Shown: piece by piece, positions 39,679 to 45,177 of the stretch
Position numbering within the stretch: the stretch's first letter is position 1
How the letters are laid out: the number at the start of each line of letters is the position of its first letter
The notes under the pieces: generated by a model
Seen by the model: only the letters and a program-made list of their open reading frames with translations
Told to the model about the DNA's origin: nothing
The model's database searches: none
Assembly: GCF_023283535.1 (NCBI RefSeq)
Contig: NZ_JAKILT010000044.1
Coordinates: forward strand, 1 to 45,177
DNA: 45,177 nucleotides
Source: Shewanella sairae
Lineage (GTDB): Bacteria > Pseudomonadota > Gammaproteobacteria > Enterobacterales > Shewanellaceae
Direction: 5' to 3'
Translations under genes and position numbers: made by a program

Positions 39679-40111
39679 AGTCATACTCCACTTATGCGCT
39701 AACACATTGTCTTACTATTATAGCTGAATCTCGATATCGGCAAGACCAAACCGAATCGCAATCAGTAGAATTAAATGACCGCTGACAAGCTAAAAATACG
39801 TTCAAAAGGTGTAATGGGTTGCAATTTGCTTCCAAAAAACGCTTATTCTTACAGCGTTGTAACTGCCGAGTCATGTGCAGGGTTTTCATTGGAAATAGCG
39901 CGAGAAAAAAGGAACAGGATTGTATATGTTTCAAATCTTAAAAGCAGCATTTTACTCAGCTTTCGTCACCACAACGAGCCCCGTAAGATAGACTTGTTGA
40001 TGAGCGCACCAAGATGGGTAAACAGCGATAAGTTAGCCGTTACCCTGTTATCGCAAAATAGCAACACGTGCATAGCGTTATAACCTATGCACATACAGGG
40101 ACGTTGACGAC
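39679..40111. other. Intergenic region without a supported gene
   Basis: About 430 bp. Short frames on both strands (39775-40083 plus, 39692-39934 minus) overlap each other and show no family pattern. Hairpins are possible at about 39838-39859 (AACGCT/AGCGTT) and 40068-40092 (GTGCATAG/CTATGCAC around CGTTATAAC). The latter is just after the UPF0178 stop on the minus strand and may act as its 3' hairpin. Confidence 0.45.
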
Positions 40112-40564
40112 TTAAGGCTTATGGTGCTTGGTAATATACCTGTCTAACTGATTGCCAAAGGCTTGCTTCTCACTTGCACCGATGGCTGCTGGTCCACCTG
40201 TTTGGACGCCGCTTGCGCGCATGGTATCCATAAAGTCGCGCATGTTCAGAATCGATTTAATATTTTGCTCAGTATACAACTCGCCACGTGGGTTTAATGC
40301 TACGCCACCTTTATCTATCACCTCTGAAGCCAGTGGAATGTCCGCTGTAATCACTAAGTCACCTGCGGTTAGCAGCTTGACGATTTCATCGTCAGCAACA
40401 TCAAAACCTGAAGATACAGTTTTTAAGTTAATAAACGGTGATGGCGGAATACGCATCCAGTGGTTAGCCACTAGCGTCACTTCAACTTTAGCTCTATCGG
40501 CAACACGAAATAAGATCTCTTTAATCACACCAGGACAGGCATCTGCGTCAACCCAAACTTTCAT
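40112..40564 (-). CDS. yaiI: UPF0178 family protein (YaiI/YqxD)
   Basis: A 150-residue protein. ATG 40564 with GGAG upstream gives [11 protein letters not shown], the universal start of this family; the longer frame to 40603 is not needed. Further marks are [38 protein letters not shown] and [18 protein letters not shown]. It has a PIN/NYN-like nuclease fold with conserved Asp residues ([24 protein letters not shown]) that suggest metal-dependent RNase activity, but the biological role is not established. Confidence 0.93.
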   Translation of the reverse strand: MKVWVDADACPGVIKEILFRVADRAKVEVTLVANHWMRIPPSPFINLKTVSSGFDVADDEIVKLLTAGDLVITADIPLASEVIDKGGVALNPRGELYTEQNIKSILNMRDFMDTMRASGVQTGGPAAIGASEKQAFGNQLDRYITKHHKP

Positions 40565-40745
40565 TATTACTCCAACTATGGCAAGTGCGTACTTAAATAC
40601 CAATTGGTATTATTTTAGGTGACGCAATCAAATCTTAAATATCGCCCTATTTTAACAGCTTTGCCGACGCAATGAGTAGCAAGATAAGCGTTGATTAAGA
40701 TAAGATTTAGTGACATTGATTATTCCTCCTCAAATTTAGGTCGTT

Positions 40746-41429
40746 ATGTCTATGAGCCCCTTTACTCGCCAAAGTTTTAATTTTTTAAATGAGCTGTCAG
40801 TCAATAACGAGCGAGAGTGGTTTAAAGCCAATCAAGCCCGCTATGAAGACAATGTACGCACTCCTGCTCTGAAATTTATCGAGGCTATGCAACCACACAT
40901 TACTGCGCTATCGCCTCGATTAACGGCCGTGCCTAAAAAAGTCGGTGGCAGTATGATGCGCCCGCAACGCGACAGTCGCTTTAGTAAAGATAAAATGCCT
41001 TATAAAACTAACGTAGGTATTCAGTTTCGGCACTTTCAAGGTAAGGATGTTCATGCACCAGGTTTATATTTGCATATAGCTAACGATGGTTGCTTTCTGG
41101 GTGCCGGAATTTGGCATCCTGAATCTAAGGCGTTAAATGCCATCCGTACTTGTATTGATGAAAACCCTAATAGCTATAAAAAAGCACTACGCGAATTAAC
41201 CGCGCAAGGGTTTGAAATGCAAGGGAGTCAACTTATTCGTCCACCTAAGGGCTATGATAAAGCCCACCCAATGCTTGATGAGTTAAAACGAAAGGACTTT
41301 ATTGCCATAAAACCACTGACGATTGAGCAAGTTTACAGCGCTGACTTTGTCGAGTTATGCGCACAGGAGTTTGCCGCTTGCCAGCAACTTATGCGCTATC
41401 TCTGCTTCGCATTAGATCTCGATTATTAA
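40746..41429 (+). CDS. DUF2461 (TIGR02453) family protein
   Basis: A 227-residue soluble protein of the DUF2461 family. Characteristic parts are FLNELSVNNEREWFKANQARYE near the N-terminus, then RDSRFSKDKMPYKTNVGIQF, GLYLHIANDGCFLGAGIWHP and KRKDFIAIKPL near the C-terminus. The length is normal. No biochemical function is established. It stands alone; the next gene begins 223 bp later. Confidence 0.9.
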   Translation: MSMSPFTRQSFNFLNELSVNNEREWFKANQARYEDNVRTPALKFIEAMQPHITALSPRLTAVPKKVGGSMMRPQRDSRFSKDKMPYKTNVGIQFRHFQGKDVHAPGLYLHIANDGCFLGAGIWHPESKALNAIRTCIDENPNSYKKALRELTAQGFEMQGSQLIRPPKGYDKAHPMLDELKRKDFIAIKPLTIEQVYSADFVELCAQEFAACQQLMRYLCFALDLDY

Positions 41430-41652
41430 TCAACACTAAAATCATTCAATACGATAGACGTAATACAGCGGCAAAAAACAAGCGATTTTGTGGCACTGTA
41501 TTACGTTAGCCTATTGCTCTTAAGTAAGCTAAAGCCCAAAACTTGTCTTTGGTTAAAGAATCATAAGCGCCTCTGCACCAAAGCATAAAAACTGCTACAA
41601 TTGCGCCAGTTTTTATTTCCAGCCTTAAATCGGCTGCTTCAGGCACATTGTA

Positions 41653-43002
41653 ATGGTAGAACCTTCAACATCTCCCCAAGACGCTTTTCAAGCTCAATCT
41701 CCAGCGCAAAAACGCGCATTAAGCTATAGCAATACCGTATACCAGCTTTTTTCGAGCGTGATGAGCGAAAAGCTACCAGCTGATCGCATTGTTGGAGAAT
41801 ACTTTAGAACCAATAAAAAACATGGCTCTAAAGACAGACGCGTGATTAGAGAGAGCCTATTTGCCCTCTTTCGTTGGTGGGGCTGGCTTAAGCAAATCCA
41901 CACAAGTGGTCAGCAAGATGAAACTTGGTTTGCCTGTTTGGCGATTGTGGCGGAATTAGAAAGCCATAAATGGACCCAATTTAGTGGATCATGGCGCGAA
42001 TTTGCCAATCAATCCGAACAATTTAACTTAAGCGCTGCAGAGCAAGCACTCACTTCGGTGACAGACAAATGCCACTACCTGCAGCAACAGCTTAAGCAAA
42101 CTGATTTAACTGAAACTCAGCTATTACCAGACTGGTTTTGGCAAGTTACCCAAGTCGAGCAATCACAGCAACTCGCGATTGTTGAAGCCATGTGTTCACG
42201 TCCCCCTATTTGGGCGCGCGCGCAAACTCTGAGCCAACAACAGCTGATCAATTCACTGTTAAAAGATGATGTGGAAGCAACTGTTAGCGAATTTTTTGAT
42301 GATGCAGTAAGCCTTGGCTTTAAAAGTATTAACTTAAATGCGATTGGTGCTTACCAGCGTGGTGAGTTAGAGATCCAAGATTTGGGCTCACAGGTGATTG
42401 GTCAAATATGTGCGCCAACTGCCGATGAAAAATGGTGGGATACCTGCAGTGGCGCGGGCGGTAAAACCTTACAATTACGCTCGCTTATGCTTAGACAAGA
42501 GGCTACAGCAAGTGGCAGCATTACTTCATCAGATATTCGTCGTAAGCCCCTTGAAGAGCTTGTAAAACGTGCTAAACGCGCGGGCTTTAGCGGTATTAGC
42601 GTCGCACCTTGGAGATCAGATGCCTTACCTGTTGAAGCTGAAAGCTTTGATGGTGTGCTCGTTGATGCCCCATGTAGCTGCACAGGCACTTGGCGACGCA
42701 ACCCAGATATGCGCTGGCTAGATGATAAAGATGTGGTTATTGATAAACATGAATTGCAACTCGATATCTTAACTCGCAGTGCAAAAGCGGTTAAATTACA
42801 AGGCCAATTAGTCTATGCAACCTGTTCATTATCGCCAATCGAGAATGAACAAGTGGTTAACGCTTTTTTAGCGGTTAACCCAGAGTTTGAACTGCAAGTT
42901 TTAACTCACCCATTTACAGGTGCGCAAGTCGATATGCTAACTATCTGGCCACAAAATGCGAATAGTGACGGTATGTTCGTTGCTAAGATGATTAAACGCT
43001 AG
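41653..43002 (+). CDS. RsmB/NOP-family RNA cytosine-C5 methyltransferase
   Basis: A 449-residue SAM-dependent RNA m5C methyltransferase. The N-terminal helical RNA-binding region (residues about 15-150) resembles the NusB-like/RsmB N-domain. The catalytic domain has WWDTCSGAGGKTLQLR (SAM loop), SDIRRKPLEELVKRAK, VDAPCSCTGTWRRNPD (motif IV, Cys341) and VYATCSLSPIENEQV (motif VI, Cys391); these two Cys serve product release and nucleophilic attack. It is not RsmB itself by context (no fmt, trkA or dprA near). Target rRNA or tRNA is unknown. A strong terminator follows. Confidence 0.9.
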   Translation: MVEPSTSPQDAFQAQSPAQKRALSYSNTVYQLFSSVMSEKLPADRIVGEYFRTNKKHGSKDRRVIRESLFALFRWWGWLKQIHTSGQQDETWFACLAIVAELESHKWTQFSGSWREFANQSEQFNLSAAEQALTSVTDKCHYLQQQLKQTDLTETQLLPDWFWQVTQVEQSQQLAIVEAMCSRPPIWARAQTLSQQQLINSLLKDDVEATVSEFFDDAVSLGFKSINLNAIGAYQRGELEIQDLGSQVIGQICAPTADEKWWDTCSGAGGKTLQLRSLMLRQEATASGSITSSDIRRKPLEELVKRAKRAGFSGISVAPWRSDALPVEAESFDGVLVDAPCSCTGTWRRNPDMRWLDDKDVVIDKHELQLDILTRSAKAVKLQGQLVYATCSLSPIENEQVVNAFLAVNPEFELQVLTHPFTGAQVDMLTIWPQNANSDGMFVAKMIKR

Positions 43003-43030
43003 TTAACTCACTTCTTATCTGTATAACACA

Positions 43031-43059
43031 AAAAACGCCATCAACCTGATGGCGTTTTT
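43031..43059 (+). terminator. Intrinsic terminator of the RNA methyltransferase gene
   Basis: A 12-bp stem AAAAACGCCATC / GATGGCGTTTTT with a 5-nt loop, ending in a T-run, 28 nt after the stop codon. Confidence 0.92.
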
Positions 43060-43242
43060 GCTTCAAATTATTGTCATTTTGCTGTCACTTTCTGTTCCTA
43101 CACTTCTACACAAAGCGTTTATCGTTTTATTCAGAGTTTTAGCCACTCGCTTAACAAGCGGCAAGCTAACCCGTGCGATTTAACTCTAACCGAAATAAAA
43201 CGATTCAGACTTAATAGGCACTAACAAGATTGGAACGAAAGC

Positions 43243-43422
43243 ATGAGAAACCGTGATGACTTAACTCAGGATGATAGCTGGCATGAAAACCAAACCTTTG
43301 ACTCAAATGCCTCAAGCAAAGATAAACGCTTGAAGCAGCGCCGCAGATTACAGCGAAATCACCATAAGCGTGTGGCGACCGAGCTTCCAATGAACCAGTA
43401 TGTCAATGACTATCTAGATTGA
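43243..43422 (+). CDS. Small basic hypothetical protein
   Basis: A 59-residue protein. It begins acidic and polar (RDDLTQDDSWHENQ), has a strongly basic centre (KDKRLKQRRRLQRNHHKR) and ends in ELPMNQYVNDYLD. Its composition suggests nucleic acid or ribosome binding. No Shine-Dalgarno sequence of strength is seen, and I do not recognise the family. The coherent composition and position between a terminator and a convergent gene favour a real gene. Confidence 0.5.
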   Translation: MRNRDDLTQDDSWHENQTFDSNASSKDKRLKQRRRLQRNHHKRVATELPMNQYVNDYLD

Positions 43423-43483
43423 ACAGCCTGACAAAACATTTATCAGGGGCTAGATAATCTCTACCCCCTGAGTACATTGTTGG

Positions 43484-45139
43484 CTACATGCTTGGAATAT
43501 AGTTTTTTGTGTATAGCTCTTTACGCTTGTCACTTTTATTGCTGTATAACTGATGCTCAGCTTGCCTTAACCACTGCCGAGGATCAAAAGTATCGCCTTT
43601 TAAACTGTATCCAGAGTGAATACTAACGTCAGTATAATTTTCACTGAGATAAACCGACTGTAGCCAATTGATTTTCTCCTGCATATGCTGAAGTTTAGAA
43701 GCTTCGAATACCAATGCAAAACTGCTGTCTGATAAACGATAGCTACCCACAAGCCCATTCGTTGACCCCGCATTTTCTTCACTCATGTCAATTGCTGTGG
43801 CAATACCACAAATCAACTTATCAACTTCGTTATGGCCCAGCTTTTTAATTAATTGCACAAGCCCTTCAACATTTATAACCATCAAACAAAGTGGTATCGC
43901 TGCAGAGGCCTCTGACGATGGGGTACTTACCATAACTTCATCAAATGCAAATCGATTAAGTAACCCTGTGAGTTTATCTGTTCGAGCGTTTTTTCTAGCC
44001 TTTTCTAGCCTTTCAATATGACGCTCTTTTTCCTCTGAAAGCAGCCGTATTTTATAGGCTAGTGCAAATGACAATAATAACGCATCAACTGTACCACCAA
44101 CCAAAGTTGCCAGCTCTGCATTATCAAAAAAATCAGGGGTTAACCCCATATTGCCCGGTAATATCAAAACTGCCGGTAACAACAGGCAAGTAAAAGCAAG
44201 TAAGAAATATCGTGCTGGATGAAATCCCTTTAACAAGCAAACATTACCGCACACCATAGCCAATGCAATCCATAACATAATTAACACAGAGGCGATAATA
44301 GCGGTATAAGAAAGTAGAAAGATACTGGTAGGCAAAGCAATAATACATAACCACATTAAGCCTAAACTTAAGCGCCAGAGTTTAGGTGACTGTTCTGGAA
44401 GCTGCAGAAAGTGCTTATAAAATAGAATATTAAATATCGGTAAACTGATAAAAAACAAATGATGAACCTGCAAACCATGCAAATCAAATAGATGAGCAGG
44501 CAAATGAAATGTCAGTGCCCAACCGATGAAATAACATGAAACATAGCAACCGTAGTAAAGAAATGCTTTATCGCCTATCGAGGCGTAAATCAACCAATTA
44601 TAAAGAGCAATAAACAACAATCCACCCAAACACAAGATAATAAATAATGCATAAACATCGGTCCCTCGCTTATGCTCATCAAATGTTTGTACTTGTATCT
44701 TGGGTTGAGACGAGAAGTAACGACTTTCCACTCGAGCAACTAACCAATAATCAACGCCCGCAGTCATTTTCACGCTTCTGCCATAATCAAACAAAAACTC
44801 ATAAGGCGCATAATAGCCACTATGAGAAAACTGGACACTGCCATCATCACCGAAAACCCAATAATCAACCGACTCAATCAGTGAATTCTTTACATTAACC
44901 ACCCACTGCTCGTTATAGCTGTTAATGACAACGGCAGACACCATCCAGTAACTCCCTCCTGAGAGAGAAACCCCTGCCAAATCTTGCTTGTTTTGCATCC
45001 AAGTGAAAAGTTGTTGGTAATTTTTAGGAACGTCTTCGTCTGAATGTGCAGCGTATATAATTGTTTCATCTACTAAGGCATCGTGTTTGTAGTGGCATAG
45101 TGAATTTGGACACCAAGATGTAAGGGGTATAATCCCCAT
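43484..45139 (-). CDS. 7TM-DISM sensor with degenerate GGDEF domain, 5'-truncated by an IS
   Basis: A 551-residue frame. Order of parts: an extracytoplasmic 7TMR-DISM sensory domain (about 20-150), seven TM helices (about 165-360), a coiled-coil linker (SEEKERHIERLEKARK) and a GGDEF-type domain (DKLTGLLNRFAFDEV onward). The catalytic GG[DE]EF signature is replaced by S470-D-S-S-F474, so it should not make c-di-GMP. No signal peptide is present, and the first roughly 18 residues (MGIIPLTSWCPN...) are read from what looks like an IS3-type end at 45088-45177, with a TAG just upstream. I therefore read this as a gene cut at its 5' end, probably nonfunctional as a membrane sensor unless another start serves it. 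Confidence 0.8.
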   Translation of the reverse strand: MGIIPLTSWCPNSLCHYKHDALVDETIIYAAHSDEDVPKNYQQLFTWMQNKQDLAGVSLSGGSYWMVSAVVINSYNEQWVVNVKNSLIESVDYWVFGDDGSVQFSHSGYYAPYEFLFDYGRSVKMTAGVDYWLVARVESRYFSSQPKIQVQTFDEHKRGTDVYALFIILCLGGLLFIALYNWLIYASIGDKAFLYYGCYVSCYFIGWALTFHLPAHLFDLHGLQVHHLFFISLPIFNILFYKHFLQLPEQSPKLWRLSLGLMWLCIIALPTSIFLLSYTAIIASVLIMLWIALAMVCGNVCLLKGFHPARYFLLAFTCLLLPAVLILPGNMGLTPDFFDNAELATLVGGTVDALLLSFALAYKIRLLSEEKERHIERLEKARKNARTDKLTGLLNRFAFDEVMVSTPSSEASAAIPLCLMVINVEGLVQLIKKLGHNEVDKLICGIATAIDMSEENAGSTNGLVGSYRLSDSSFALVFEASKLQHMQEKINWLQSVYLSENYTDVSIHSGYSLKGDTFDPRQWLRQAEHQLYSNKSDKRKELYTKNYIPSM

Positions 45140-45177
45140 CTAAACACAAGGTGAACAAATGACCCGTAAATCAAAAC
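45088..45177 (+). mobile_element. Left end of a probable IS3-family insertion sequence (runs off window)
   Basis: From about 45088 (TGTAGTGGCATAGTG...) the DNA has an IS3-like end (TTTGGACACC) and a strong outward-to-inward promoter: TTGGAC at 45106-45111, 16-bp spacer, TATAAT at 45128-45133 set inside a GGGG/CCCC palindrome. A start codon with a ribosome site follows. The exact boundary and target duplication cannot be fixed because the other end lies outside. Confidence 0.6.
45159..45177 (+). CDS. Start of a transposase-like ORF (partial)
   Basis: Only MTRKSK is in view. AAGGTG at 45148-45153 gives a good ribosome site. N-termini of this form are common in IS3-family OrfA proteins, and the promoter and IS-like end upstream agree, but six residues cannot prove it. 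Confidence 0.45.

Noticed and set aside
39775..40083. 102-codon plus-strand frame
   Set aside because: It overlaps a minus-strand frame of similar length, lacks a ribosome site, and shows no domain pattern.

Overview
The window looks like a chromosomal segment of a marine gammaproteobacterium, most likely Shewanella or a close relative. The grounds are protein resemblance (RhlE-type helicase, GltS, PepT, PsuGK, GadB, RsmS/DUF2496, a PepSY/response-regulator/histidine-kinase/DUF3300 cluster), a protein with a GlyGly-CTERM-like C-terminus, Fur-box-controlled TonB receptors, and short repeats of a kind I associate with Shewanella and Vibrio. No database search was run; all family names come from reading the translated sequences. 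No tRNA, rRNA or CRISPR array was seen.

Layout. 1-5300: a lone protein with an ABM-like region, an RhlE-type RNA helicase, a membrane-anchored TPR protein and an exported M20 amidohydrolase. 5300-10700: two convergent TonB-dependent receptors (one heme/hemoglobin type, one siderophore type) sharing a bidirectional terminator, each with a Fur-box-like site upstream. 10800-12370: a small unknown gene and a GlyGly-CTERM protein. 12900-15770: an accessory island of integron-type gene cassettes without an integrase (CALIN-like). It has recognisable attC sites, one ORF-less cassette, a two-TM protein, a DUF4124 protein and a PD-(D/E)xK nuclease-like protein whose 3' end runs into a structured repeat. 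15800-19900: PepSY protein, PhoP-like regulator and PhoQ-like kinase, then DUF3300. Both promoters carry the same 11-bp-spaced direct repeat at the same distance from a -10 box, so this looks like an autoregulated two-component regulon. 19970-20255: a MITE-like element. 20300-28900: housekeeping genes (AarF/UbiB kinase, DUF599, RsmS, FetB, PepT, Rossmann protein, TrmK-like, Nudix, DUF6768 plus an ECF sigma factor that seems to start with ATT). 29000-33140: GltS, then a 722-residue curlin-repeat protein. 33150-35160: psuK-psuG for pseudouridine catabolism. 35500-38700: glutamate decarboxylase followed by an AspT-type antiporter, a likely acid-resistance pair using an unusual exchanger. 39000-43420: small ABM and AbrB proteins, UPF0178, DUF2461, an RsmB/NOP RNA methyltransferase and a small basic protein. 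43480-45177: a 7TM-DISM/GGDEF protein with a degenerate GGDEF site, whose 5' end is cut by what looks like the left end of an IS3-family element running off the window.

The strongest candidates for something new are the cassette cluster (ORF-less cassette and nuclease-like cassette), the shared two-component promoter architecture, the giant curlin with nested duplications, the GadB/AspT-like pairing, and the ATT-initiated sigma factor.
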